NCBI GenBank assembly: GCA_017407325.1
Contig: JAFQWV010000003.1
Coordinates: 1-56,834 of the forward strand
DNA from: Clostridia bacterium
GTDB taxonomy: Bacteria > Bacillota > Clostridia > Christensenellales > Borkfalkiaceae
DNA: 56,834 bases
Direction of reading: 5' to 3'
Part shown: positions 42,789 through 49,743 of the stretch, one piece after another
How positions within the stretch are numbered: position 1 is the first letter of the stretch
Layout: the number at the start of each line of letters is the position of its first letter
Made by a program: the position numbers and the translations under genes
Notes under the pieces: generated by a model
Seen by the model: only the letters and a program-made list of their open reading frames with translations
Told to the model about the DNA's origin: nothing
The model's database searches: none

Positions 42789-43310
42789 ATGAAAATAGAT
42801 ACTAGTAAACTCACTTTTAAAAAACTTGATAGTGATATTATCCCGACTTTGCTTGAAATTCAAGAAGAAGCTTTTAAAGCTCAAGTCGGTAGCCCTGACT
42901 TTTTAAGAAGAAACACTAAAGAAACTTTTTCCGTTTGCTTTTCGGATAACAGTTTAGTTCTCGGTGTATTCTTTGACGGTGAAATAGTTGGCTTTGGTAT
43001 TTTGCTCGACGCTAAAGACACAAGCGAAAACCTTGCTAAAGACGTCGATATGATTTCCGACTTGATGATATCTGCAAACGTTAAACTTATTATCGTAAGA
43101 CCAAAATTTCGTGGAAACGGCATACAACGCATACTTATTGACAAACTTTCCGAGCATGCTAAAAACGTCGGTTTTGAGTGGCTTTGTACGACTGTTTCGC
43201 CAGTTAATAGTTGGAGCTTAGATAATTTTATCAAATCTGGCTTTATAGAACACAAGCGCCTTGAAAAATACGGAGGACTTTCAAGGATTTTGCTTTGCAA
43301 GAAAATCTAA
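42789..43310 (+). CDS. GNAT N-acetyltransferase linked to the TIR gene
   Basis: The 173-residue product has AGGTGG upstream. The acetyl-CoA signature VRPKFRGNGIQRIL (R-x-x-G-x-G/Q) and the C-terminal VSPVNSWSLDNFIKSGF give a normal GNAT fold. It lies 8 bp after the TIR-methyltransferase gene and before a terminator, so the two form one operon. Substrate unknown; it could modify the TIR protein or its target. Confidence 0.88.
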   Translation: MKIDTSKLTFKKLDSDIIPTLLEIQEEAFKAQVGSPDFLRRNTKETFSVCFSDNSLVLGVFFDGEIVGFGILLDAKDTSENLAKDVDMISDLMISANVKLIIVRPKFRGNGIQRILIDKLSEHAKNVGFEWLCTTVSPVNSWSLDNFIKSGFIEHKRLEKYGGLSRILLCKKI

Positions 43311-43315
43311 ACAAA

Positions 43316-43345
43316 AAATCGGTTGAACGCGTTCAACCGATTTAA
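43316..43345 (+). terminator. Terminator of the TIR/GNAT operon
   Basis: ATCGGTTGAAC/GTTCAACCGAT perfect stem with A-run before and TTTAAA after. Confidence 0.8.
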
Positions 43346-43439
43346 AAATGCCCGACAACATTATTATTATATCATAAAATTTAGCCATAGTCAATAGTTT
43401 TTTTAAAAATAAAGTTTGATAAAATTTTTCCGATAACTA

Positions 43440-43468
43440 TTGACATTTTGCGTTTTATAGTTTACAAT
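43440..43468 (+). promoter_or_regulatory. Strong promoter of the minigene transcription unit
   Basis: Consensus TTGACA, exactly 17-bp spacer, TACAAT. Transcription should begin near 43475, about 12 nt before the first ribosome site. Confidence 0.8.
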
Positions 43469-43499
43469 AAAGACAAGAAAGGAACAGGAGGACGGTCCG

Positions 43500-43508
43500 A
43501 TGTACTAA
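43500..43508 (+). CDS. Minigene 1 (Met-Tyr-stop)
   Basis: ATG-TAC-TAA after AGGAGG with ideal spacing. The bases between ribosome site and ATG (GGTCCG) can pair back on the GGAC of the ribosome site. The 18-nt block GGAGG...GTCCGATGTA is nearly repeated at minigene 2. Confidence 0.5.
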   Translation: MY

Positions 43509-43551
43509 TAAGTAGCACATCACAAAAAAAGATATAAAGGAGGGCAGTCCG

Positions 43552-43557
43552 ATGTAA
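43552..43557 (+). CDS. Minigene 2 (start-stop, Met only)
   Basis: ATG-TAA after AAAGGAGGG. It has the same GTCCG stretch before the ATG as minigene 1. A start-stop element this well placed is unlikely to be random, but translation is not proven. Confidence 0.45.
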   Translation: M

Positions 43558-43590
43558 GATCACGGACGCTTAGAAGTAGGAGGTAGACCT

Positions 43591-43635
43591 ATGAAAAAAT
43601 ATCTTTTGAGAGAACTTTCTCACACAAAAAAATAA
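43591..43635 (+). CDS. Minigene 3, 14-residue basic peptide
   Basis: Encodes MKKYLLRELSHTKK. The ribosome site AGGAGGT is followed by AGACCT, which is complementary to it and abuts the ATG. Nothing like it is known to me. Confidence 0.5.
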   Translation: MKKYLLRELSHTKK

Positions 43636-43652
43636 ATTAAGGAGATACTCCA

Positions 43653-43776
43653 ATGCAAAGTTTAATTAAAAATTAAACGCGTTGAAAAGGCACTTAAGCA
43701 CAAAAAATTAAATTGTGAAAGTATTTTAAGAAAAGGTGCAAAAAAAGTAAACGCGGCTCTTCTTAAAACTGAATAA
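43653..43776 (+). CDS. Minigene 4 (MQSLIKN) with a downstream basic frame reachable by +1 shift
   Basis: ATG 43653 follows AAGGAGATACTCCA and reads MQSLIKN to a stop at 43674-43676. An open frame without its own start codon runs to a stop at 43774-43776 and encodes a coherent basic amphipathic helix (RVEKALKHKKLNCESIL, then RKGAKKVNAALLKTE). Skipping one A in the A5 run at 43668-43672 would join the two into a 40-residue protein. This could be programmed frameshifting, a recent mutation or a sequencing error. Confidence 0.45.
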
Positions 43777-43785
43777 TGATAGATT

Positions 43786-43816
43786 ACGGCGGTGAGTTTT
43801 CACCGCCGTTGTTATT
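43786..43816 (+). terminator. Terminator of the minigene transcription unit
   Basis: ACGGCGGTGA/TCACCGCCGT, a perfect 10-bp GC-rich stem with a four-base loop and a TGTTATT tail. Confidence 0.85.
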
Positions 43817-43822
43817 AGTTAA

Positions 43823-44043
43823 ATCCGATTAAAATCGGGTGAAATTGCGACCTGTCGGTCGCAGTGAAATTTTACCTTGCTTTCCGCGCAAGGTAAAGTG
43901 AAATTCAACTTTTTTGCAAAAATGGAATTTTTGTACATCGTGAAAGTTTAGCGCAAAAAGCAAACTTTCACTTCATTAGTGACGACAGTCACTTACATCA
44001 TGAAGGCAAAGCCTTCACATCATTAAAAAGCTGGGCTTTTTAA
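43823..44043. repeat. Array 3 of small palindromes
   Basis: Eight hairpins in series: 43823-43840, TGCGACC/GGTCGCA (43846-43863), TTTACCTTGC/GCAAGGTAAA (43871-43897), AAATTC/GAATTT (43901-43930), GTGAAAGTTT/AAACTTTCAC (43940-43971), AGTGAC/GTCACT (43978-43993), TGAAGGC/GCCTTCA (44001-44017) and TTAAAAAGC/GCTTTTTAA (44023-44043). The first three linkers read GTGAAAT; the later ones read TTCAT or CATCAT. The last hairpin overlaps the end of the XRE gene and may serve as its terminator. Confidence 0.8.
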
Positions 44044-44246
44044 AAGTCAACGCCGTCGATTAATTCTTCAAAAGTAATATCAAAAATCTTTAAAATTTTA
44101 ATTATGTTGTATAAAGACGGTTCAATTTTATTGCACTCCCACTCGCTGACGCGCTGTTGGGTAGTGTTTAATTTTTCAGCAAATTCTTTTTGACTTAGTT
44201 TACTAGCTGTTCTTAAATTTTTTAAATTTTCACCAAACGTTTTCAT
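44040..44246 (-). CDS. Small XRE/Cro-type HTH regulator
   Basis: The 68-residue product is a single helix-turn-helix domain (LKNLRTASKLSQKEFAEKLNTTQQRVSEWE in order, then PSLYNIIKIL). It is divergent from the NERD gene. The promoter (TTGACA, 18 bp, TAAACT) has its -10 inside a perfect CAGTTTA-CAC-TAAACTG palindrome, so it probably represses itself. Predicted transcription starts about 3 nt before the ATG, and no ribosome site is present. Confidence 0.85.
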   Translation of the reverse strand: MKTFGENLKNLRTASKLSQKEFAEKLNTTQQRVSEWECNKIEPSLYNIIKILKIFDITFEELIDGVDF

Positions 44247-44254
44247 AACAAAAT

Positions 44255-44285
44255 CAGTTTACACTAAACTGCGTGTATTTGTCAA
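44255..44285 (-). promoter_or_regulatory. XRE promoter with embedded palindromic operator
   Basis: TGTCAA at plus 44280-44285 is the -35 (TTGACA on minus), and TAAACT at plus 44256-44261 is the -10. Palindrome CAGTTTACACTAAACTG covers 44255-44271. Confidence 0.7.
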
Positions 44286-44322
44286 GTTTATCTACCAGAT
44301 TAAACCATTTTTTACTAAACAT

Positions 44323-44353
44323 ACTTGAATTATCACTTTCGTTGTGATAATAT
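44323..44353 (+). promoter_or_regulatory. NERD gene promoter with palindromic operator
   Basis: TTGAAT (44325-44330), 17-bp spacer, TAATAT (44348-44353) with extended TG. The perfect inverted repeat ATTATCAC-TTTCGTT-GTGATAAT (44329-44351) fills the spacer and -10. The predicted transcription start coincides with the ATG at 44360. Confidence 0.65.
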
Positions 44354-44359
44354 ATATCT

Positions 44360-45193
44360 ATGGAAAGAATATTAATTTTAATACCATTTATCTCTGTTTT
44401 AGTTGTTGCTTTGATTGTAGTGCTTAAGATAATTAACAACACAACAAATGATCATAATAGTTCACCTAAATTTCAAGAAAGTAAGACTACGGTCAGAAAA
44501 AACACGCGTGAAAATACAGTAGCAGTTAAAAAAGGTGCGCGTGGAGAGAATAGCGTAAGTAGGGTTTTAGGCGGAACTATTGAAGATAAGCAATACCTTG
44601 TTAATGATATAATCGTGGTTGATGAAAACGGTAAAACTTCGCAAATTGACCACGTGTTTGTCAACAAGTACGGAATTTGGGTTATTGAAACTAAAAACTA
44701 CGCAGGTTTTATTTACGGTAACGAGAGTCAGAGAGAGTGGACTCAAGTTTTGGCTTATGGAAAAACAAAAAATAAATTGTATAATCCTATTAAGCAAAAT
44801 GGTACGCATATTTATATTTTGAAAAAGAAGTTTAAAACTAATTTGCCGTTCTATTCTCTAATCGTTTTTATTGAAGCCGATATTTCAAACGTTACGGCAG
44901 ATAACGTAATTAATATTCAGTCGCTTAGAAAAACCGTATGGACGGATACTGGAAAGTCTATAACACCTGAACAAATGAAGAAGTGTTATAATAAGTTGTT
45001 AAAACTAAAAGAAAATAGTGGCGTAACTATTGAAGAACATATTGAAAACGTTAACAAAATGCAAAAAGATATAAAAAACGGTATTTGTCCGCGTTGTGGC
45101 GGAAAACTTGTTTTAAGAAAAGGTGAAAACGGCGATTTTTACGGATGCGCAAATTTTCCAAAATGTAAATTTACTAAAAAAATTGATGGTTAA
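44360..45193 (+). CDS. Membrane-anchored NERD-domain protein with topoisomerase-type zinc finger
   Basis: The 277-residue product has an N-terminal helix (4-24). A NERD (nuclease-related) domain from ~60 to 180 shows GARGENSVSRVL, the catalytic-type QIDHVFV and VIETKNY, as in PD-(D/E)xK nucleases. A C-terminal zinc finger CPRCGGKLVLRKGENGDFYGC ends in FPKC, as in topoisomerase I tails. NERD/zinc-finger proteins are found in defence and mobile DNA settings. No ribosome site is visible, so translation is probably leaderless. The GNAT gene follows after 5 bp. Confidence 0.85.
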   Translation: MERILILIPFISVLVVALIVVLKIINNTTNDHNSSPKFQESKTTVRKNTRENTVAVKKGARGENSVSRVLGGTIEDKQYLVNDIIVVDENGKTSQIDHVFVNKYGIWVIETKNYAGFIYGNESQREWTQVLAYGKTKNKLYNPIKQNGTHIYILKKKFKTNLPFYSLIVFIEADISNVTADNVINIQSLRKTVWTDTGKSITPEQMKKCYNKLLKLKENSGVTIEEHIENVNKMQKDIKNGICPRCGGKLVLRKGENGDFYGCANFPKCKFTKKIDG

Positions 45194-45198
45194 AATTT

Positions 45199-45657
45199 AT
45201 GTCAATTAGAGAGTTTAATAAGCAAGATTTTGAAAATTTATATTCTTTTATGAAGCCTATTTGGTATGAAACTTACAATTTTTTGCCAAAAAAGCAGGTC
45301 GAAATTCTGCTCGATAAATATTTTTCTAAGGAAAACGTTGAAAAATTCGTTTCGCTTGGGTACAGATATTTTAAAGTAAGCGAAGTTGGTGTGCTTGTTT
45401 TTGTTGAACACGCCGACGAGATTTTTATTGATAAATTATATTTCCCAAAATCTGAACGCGGAAAGGGCTATGCTAAAGAGTGCTTTGACTTTTTAGAAAG
45501 AGCCAAGAAAGATTTGATTTTAGTCGTCAATCGGAAAAACGATAGGGCGGTAAAATGCTATCTTAAAAACGGATTTATAATTGAAAAAGAAACTGAAACC
45601 GAAGTAGGAAAAGGGCTTATAAATTGCGACTATTTTATGCGAAAAACTGTTGACTAA
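45199..45657 (+). CDS. GNAT N-acetyltransferase
   Basis: The 152-residue product shows IDKLYFPKSERGKGYAKEC (motif A, R-G-K-G-Y-A) and VNRKNDRAVKCYLKNGF (motif B), a typical GNAT protein. It follows the NERD gene by 5 bp. Its 3' end overlaps the -35 box of the SCIFF promoter. Substrate unknown. Confidence 0.88.
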   Translation: MSIREFNKQDFENLYSFMKPIWYETYNFLPKKQVEILLDKYFSKENVEKFVSLGYRYFKVSEVGVLVFVEHADEIFIDKLYFPKSERGKGYAKECFDFLERAKKDLILVVNRKNDRAVKCYLKNGFIIEKETETEVGKGLINCDYFMRKTVD

Positions 45658-45678
45658 TAATTTATCGTATGATATAAT
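45650..45678 (+). promoter_or_regulatory. Promoter of the SCIFF precursor gene
   Basis: TTGACT, 17-bp spacer, TATAAT; the leader is about 25 nt. Confidence 0.75.
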
Positions 45679-45709
45679 AAACACAGAAAATTTGTGGAGG
45701 AAAACTTCA

Positions 45710-45868
45710 ATGAAACATATTAAGACTGTTGAAACTCGCAATCTTTGCGAAAGCGCAAAAAAAGGTGGTTGTGGTGAATGCCAAACTTCTTGCCAATCTG
45801 CTTGCAAAACAAGCTGTGGTATTGCTAACCAAAAGTGCGAAAATAAAAGCGCAAAAGAAAGCAAGTAA
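45710..45868 (+). CDS. scfA: SCIFF ranthipeptide precursor
   Basis: The start is ATG 45710, 9 nt after GTGGAGG; the longer frame overlaps the promoter. The 52-residue peptide begins MKHIKTVETRNL and carries six cysteines in the SCIFF spacing (C21, C24, C28, C32, C36, C43; CGECQTSC and SACKTSC). An extra Cys at position 13 lies in the leader. SCIFF peptides receive Cys-to-Thr thioether links from the adjacent radical-SAM enzyme. Their cell function is not established. Confidence 0.95.
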   Translation: MKHIKTVETRNLCESAKKGGCGECQTSCQSACKTSCGIANQKCENKSAKESK

Positions 45869-45889
45869 TTGTTAAAAACAAAAAAGAAT

Positions 45890-45914
45890 TGTCGCCTACA
45901 CGGCGACATTTTTT
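45890..45914 (+). terminator. Terminator/attenuator between scfA and scfB
   Basis: TGTCGCC-TACAC-GGCGACA followed by TTTTTTG. Partial readthrough would give more precursor than enzyme. Confidence 0.8.
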
Positions 45915-45935
45915 GTAATAAAAATAGGAAAAATT

Positions 45936-47303
45936 ATGGTACACTGTTATAAACTTTTAGGAAATAATTTCGTAATTGATACGGCATCTGGTGGTGTTCA
46001 TATCGTTGACGATATGTGTTATGAAATTATATCCAATTTTGAAAAAATGCCAAAAGACGCGCTTATAGACGAAGTTTTTGCTAAATTTAACGGTAAAGTC
46101 GAAAATGCTAAGAAAGAGATTGACGAGTGTTTTTCTGAAATTGAACAACTAAAATCACAAGGCGTATTATTTAAAGAAGATACTTTTTCGCCTTTTGCCA
46201 GCACGCTTAAGCAAAAAACGAGTGGGGTAGTGAAAGCGCTTTGTTTGCACGTGGCGCACACATGCAACCTTAACTGCGAGTACTGTTTTGCAAGTCAGGG
46301 AAAGTATCAAGGCGACCGTGCGGTTATGAGCTACGAAGTAGGAAAGCGCGCACTTGACTTTTTGATTGAAAATTCAGGGACAAGACACAATTTAGAAGTT
46401 GACTTCTTTGGTGGCGAGCCACTTATGAATTTCCAAGTTGTAAAAGATTTAGTTAAATACGCTCGTGAAGTAGAAAAAAAATTCAATAAAAATTTCCGTT
46501 TCACTTTAACTACGAACGGCGTTTTAATCGACGACGACGTTATTGATTTTTGCAACAAAGAAATGAGTAACGTAGTTTTAAGCCTAGACGGTAGACGCGA
46601 AGTTCACGATAGATTTAGAGTTGACTATAAAGGTGAAGGAAGCTGGGAAAAAATCGTTCCTAAGTTCCAAAAATTCGTTGAAAAAAGACAGGGCAAGGAA
46701 TATTATATGCGTGGTACTTTCACGCACTTTAACCCTGACTTTTTAGAAGATATTAAAGTTATGCTCGATCTTGGTTTCAACGAAATTAGTATGGAACCTG
46801 TCGTTTGCGGTAAAAATGATAAATCGCGACTTACAGATAGCGATATGGAAATCGTCGAAAAACAGTACGAAGAACTCGCAAAACTTATGCTTGAAAGAGA
46901 AAGAGAAGGCAAGCCTTTTACTTTCTACCATTATATGATAGACCTTAAAGGTGGGCCTTGTATCTACAAGCGCATTTCAGGATGTGGATCTGGTACAGAG
47001 TATATGGCAGTTACGCCTTGGGGAGATTTATATCCTTGCCATCAATTCGTTGGCGATGAAAAGTTTAAACTTGGGGATATCTATAACGGCGTTGATAACA
47101 AAAAAGTTCAACAAGAATTTTTTGATTGCAACGTATACGCCCGAAGCGAGTGCGCTGACTGCTGGGCAAGGCTTTACTGCTCGGGTGGTTGTGCGGCAAA
47201 CGCCTACCACCAAACTGGAAGTGTTAAGGGTGTGTACGAAGACGGTTGCAGACTGTTTAAAAAGCGTATGGAGTGCGCAATAGCTTTAAACGCCATAAAA
47301 TAG
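45936..47303 (+). CDS. scfB: SCIFF maturase, radical SAM/SPASM enzyme
   Basis: The 455-residue product has an N-terminal ~100-residue peptide-recognition region. The radical-SAM motif CNLNCEYC (CxxxCxxC, ~110-117) follows, then the conserved EVDFFGGEP segment and a C-terminal SPASM region with CGSG, YPCHQFVG and CADCWARLYCSGGC cysteines for auxiliary 4Fe-4S clusters. It installs thioether crosslinks in the SCIFF peptide just upstream. Its stop codon overlaps the ribosome site of the decarboxylase gene, suggesting co-transcription. Confidence 0.95.
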   Translation: MVHCYKLLGNNFVIDTASGGVHIVDDMCYEIISNFEKMPKDALIDEVFAKFNGKVENAKKEIDECFSEIEQLKSQGVLFKEDTFSPFASTLKQKTSGVVKALCLHVAHTCNLNCEYCFASQGKYQGDRAVMSYEVGKRALDFLIENSGTRHNLEVDFFGGEPLMNFQVVKDLVKYAREVEKKFNKNFRFTLTTNGVLIDDDVIDFCNKEMSNVVLSLDGRREVHDRFRVDYKGEGSWEKIVPKFQKFVEKRQGKEYYMRGTFTHFNPDFLEDIKVMLDLGFNEISMEPVVCGKNDKSRLTDSDMEIVEKQYEELAKLMLEREREGKPFTFYHYMIDLKGGPCIYKRISGCGSGTEYMAVTPWGDLYPCHQFVGDEKFKLGDIYNGVDNKKVQQEFFDCNVYARSECADCWARLYCSGGCAANAYHQTGSVKGVYEDGCRLFKKRMECAIALNAIK

Positions 47304-47312
47304 GAGAATAAT

Positions 47313-48629
47313 TTGAAAACACCGATTTGTGATTTTTGTCAAAAATACGCAAATAATCGTGCTATAAGGCTACATATGCCGGGGCATAAGGGAAAAAACG
47401 CCCAAAACTTCACGGATATTACCGAGATTGACGGCGCAGATTTTTTATACTCTCCAGAAGGTATAATAAAAGAAAGTCAAGAAAATGCAAGCTCGCTTTT
47501 TGGTACGCAAAAAACGATTTATTCGACTGAAGGCTCGTCTCAGGTTATGCGTGCAATGGTTTATCTTGCTAAAGTTTACAGCGGAAAAAGCAAGATTTTA
47601 GCAACTCGAAACGCGCATAAAACTTTCGTAAACGCTTGCGCTTTTTGCGACGTTGAAATTGACTGGCTTAAAACTGACGGCGGTATAATTGACTGCAAGG
47701 TCAGCGCAAAGCATATTGAAAGTGCGCTAGATAAAAACGATTTACCTATGGCGGTATATTTGACTAGTCCCGATTACCTGGGTAATATTTGCGATATAGA
47801 AGGCATAAGTAAAGTTTGTAAAAAATACGGCGTTTTGCTACTTGTTGACAACGCACACGGAAGCTATCTTAAGTTTTTAAATCCGTCGTTGCACCCGATA
47901 GATTTAGGGGCGGATATGTGCTCTGACTCAGCGCATAAAACTTTAAACGCGCTTACGGGGGCAGGGTATTTTCACCTTTCTAAAACGTGTCCAAAAAATA
48001 TTTGTGACGAAGCCGAAAACGCTATGTCGCTATTTGGCTCGACAAGTCCAAGCTACTTAATTTTACAGTCGCTTGATAGACTTAATAAAGAGATTTTTGA
48101 TAGCAGAGACGAGTTTGAAAAGACTAAAGATTTAGTAAAAACGCTTAAAAACCGTCTTATAGACCAAGATTTCACCGTTTTTTCTGACGAGCCGTTTAAA
48201 TTGACTGTATCTTCTAAGCCTTATGGCTACACGGGAAAAGAGTTGAATAAAATTTTAAACGATAATAATATCTTTTGCGAATATTACGACGAAGATTTTG
48301 TCGTTATGATGCTTTCGACAAAGACGGAAACGGTGGAGTTTGAGAAAATTTTTGAAGTATTTTCCAGAATTTTAAAAAGACAACCGATAAATAGCAAGCC
48401 TGTATTTTTTGAGCTTCCTAAAAAAGTGATTTCTCTAAAAGAAGCAATTTTTAGTCAGAAGGAAAGAATTTCAGTTAAAGATGCTTTAGGTCGAATTTTA
48501 GCAGGTGGGGCGTTTTCTTGTCCACCGTGCGTTTTAATTGTTGCTCCGGGCGAAGAAATTTCGCTTGATGCGATTAAAATTTACGAGTATTACGGGATTA
48601 AAGATTGCTTGGTTGTAAAATCTTTGTGA
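47313..48629 (+). CDS. Orn/Lys/Arg decarboxylase family PLP enzyme
   Basis: The start is TTG 47313, 6 nt after AGGAG. The 438-residue product is the short Gram-positive form, opening with IRLHMPGHKGK. The PLP-binding Lys lies in SDSAHKTLNALTGAG (~208-222), and VDNAHG holds the cofactor Asp. It decarboxylates a basic amino acid, giving cadaverine, agmatine or putrescine; which one is not readable from sequence. It is downstream of scfB in the same transcript. Confidence 0.9.
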   Translation: MKTPICDFCQKYANNRAIRLHMPGHKGKNAQNFTDITEIDGADFLYSPEGIIKESQENASSLFGTQKTIYSTEGSSQVMRAMVYLAKVYSGKSKILATRNAHKTFVNACAFCDVEIDWLKTDGGIIDCKVSAKHIESALDKNDLPMAVYLTSPDYLGNICDIEGISKVCKKYGVLLLVDNAHGSYLKFLNPSLHPIDLGADMCSDSAHKTLNALTGAGYFHLSKTCPKNICDEAENAMSLFGSTSPSYLILQSLDRLNKEIFDSRDEFEKTKDLVKTLKNRLIDQDFTVFSDEPFKLTVSSKPYGYTGKELNKILNDNNIFCEYYDEDFVVMMLSTKTETVEFEKIFEVFSRILKRQPINSKPVFFELPKKVISLKEAIFSQKERISVKDALGRILAGGAFSCPPCVLIVAPGEEISLDAIKIYEYYGIKDCLVVKSL

Positions 48630-48646
48630 AATTATTCTAAAAACTA

Positions 48647-48675
48647 TTGAAATTGTTAAAGATTTGATATATAAT
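48647..48675 (+). promoter_or_regulatory. Promoter of the rubrerythrin gene
   Basis: TTGAAA, 17-bp spacer, TATAAT, then AAAAGGGG. Confidence 0.75.
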
Positions 48676-48707
48676 ATTTAAAAAATATATAAAAAGGGGT
48701 AAAAATT

Positions 48708-49244
48708 ATGAACAAATATGCTGGTACTCAAACCGAAAAGAATTTACACGAAGCGTTTAGCGGTGAATCTCAAGCAAGAAACAAGTATACTTATTTTGCA
48801 TCAGTTGCTAAAAAAGAAGGCTACGAACAAATTTCTGCTTTATTTTTAAAGACTGCTGACAACGAAAAAGAACACGCTAAAATGTGGTTTAAAGAATTAC
48901 AAGGTATCGGAAACACCGAAGAAAACCTACTTCACGCTGCAGAAGGCGAAAATTACGAGTGGACTGATATGTACGCCGGCTTTGCAAAAACTGCCGACGA
49001 AGAAGGTTTCCCAGAACTTGCTAAAAAGTTCCGTTTGGTTGCTGCGATTGAAAAAGAACACGAAGAACGTTATCGCGCACTACTTAAAAACGTACAAACT
49101 AAGCAAGTATTTGCTAAAAGCGAAGTTAAGGTTTGGGAGTGCAGAAACTGCGGTCATATCGTAGTCGGAACTAACGCTCCAGACGTTTGCCCAACTTGCG
49201 TACACCCACAAAGTTATTTTGAAATTAGTGCTAAAAACTATTAA
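48708..49244 (+). CDS. Rubrerythrin
   Basis: The 178-residue product has a diiron four-helix bundle ([46 protein letters not shown] supply the Glu/His ligands). A C-terminal rubredoxin-like domain carries CRNCGHIV and CPTC. It reduces hydrogen peroxide in anaerobes. It is followed 17 bp later by a NifX/NifB-like gene. Confidence 0.96.
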   Translation: MNKYAGTQTEKNLHEAFSGESQARNKYTYFASVAKKEGYEQISALFLKTADNEKEHAKMWFKELQGIGNTEENLLHAAEGENYEWTDMYAGFAKTADEEGFPELAKKFRLVAAIEKEHEERYRALLKNVQTKQVFAKSEVKVWECRNCGHIVVGTNAPDVCPTCVHPQSYFEISAKNY

Positions 49245-49261
49245 AAAATAGGAGAATTGAT

Positions 49262-49666
49262 ATGATTATTGCCGTAACTTATGAAAATGAAAAGGTATTT
49301 CAACATTTTGGACACGCAGAAAATTTTAAAATTTATGAGGTTGATAACGGCGTAGTGAAATCGGGTAAGGTTATAAGCAGTAACGGGCAAGGTCACGGGG
49401 CACTATCAAGAATTTTAAAAGAATTAAACGTTGATTGTTTGATTTGTGGTGGAATTGGCGGTGGAGCAATAAACGCTCTTTCAGAGTACGGAATAAAAGT
49501 TTTTGGTGGTGTCGTTGGTTCTTGCGACGATGCTGTTGAAAGCTTTATAAAAGGTGAATTAAAATATAATCCGAACGTTAAATGTTCTCATCACGACCAC
49601 AATCATAGCGATGGACATAAGTGCGGAGATCACGGTTGCGGTAGTGGAAACTGTGGCGGACATTAA
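49262..49666 (+). CDS. NifX/NifB-like (dinitrogenase FeMo-cofactor type) protein with His/Cys-rich tail
   Basis: The 134-residue product has a typical NifX/NifB C-terminal-type fold (VTYENEKVFQHFGHAENFKIYEV; GGIGGGAINAL). It ends with a ~28-residue metal-binding-type tail (CSHHDHNHSDGHKCGDHGCG). Without nif genes nearby, a general iron-sulfur or metal handling role beside rubrerythrin is more likely than nitrogen fixation. Confidence 0.88.
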   Translation: MIIAVTYENEKVFQHFGHAENFKIYEVDNGVVKSGKVISSNGQGHGALSRILKELNVDCLICGGIGGGAINALSEYGIKVFGGVVGSCDDAVESFIKGELKYNPNVKCSHHDHNHSDGHKCGDHGCGSGNCGGH

Positions 49667-49671
49667 ATACT

Positions 49672-49702
49672 AAAAACGACTTTTTAAAAGTCGTTTTTTT
49701 AT
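49672..49702 (+). terminator. Terminator of the rubrerythrin operon
   Basis: AAAACGACTTTT/AAAAGTCGTTTTTTT hairpin. Confidence 0.8.
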
Positions 49703-49742
49703 TAAAAAAGTGGCGAATAACACTGTTATCGCCACTTTTTGT
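49703..49742 (-). terminator. Terminator of the RtcB operon
   Basis: AAAAAGTGGCG/CGCCACTTTTT stem, with inner ATAAC/GTTAT pairing. Confidence 0.75.
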
Positions 49743-49743
49743 T

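Larger units (their letters stand above)
43311..44039. other. 729-bp region without a conventional gene: minigene transcription unit and palindrome array 3
   Basis: It contains the TIR operon terminator (43316-43345), a strong promoter (43440), four minigenes with strong ribosome sites, a strong terminator (43786) and palindrome array 3 (43823-44043). Details are in the separate entries. Confidence 0.75.

Noticed and set aside
49262-49666. Part of a nitrogen fixation cluster
   Set aside because: NifX/NifB-like small proteins are widespread outside nif operons, and no nif gene is present here.
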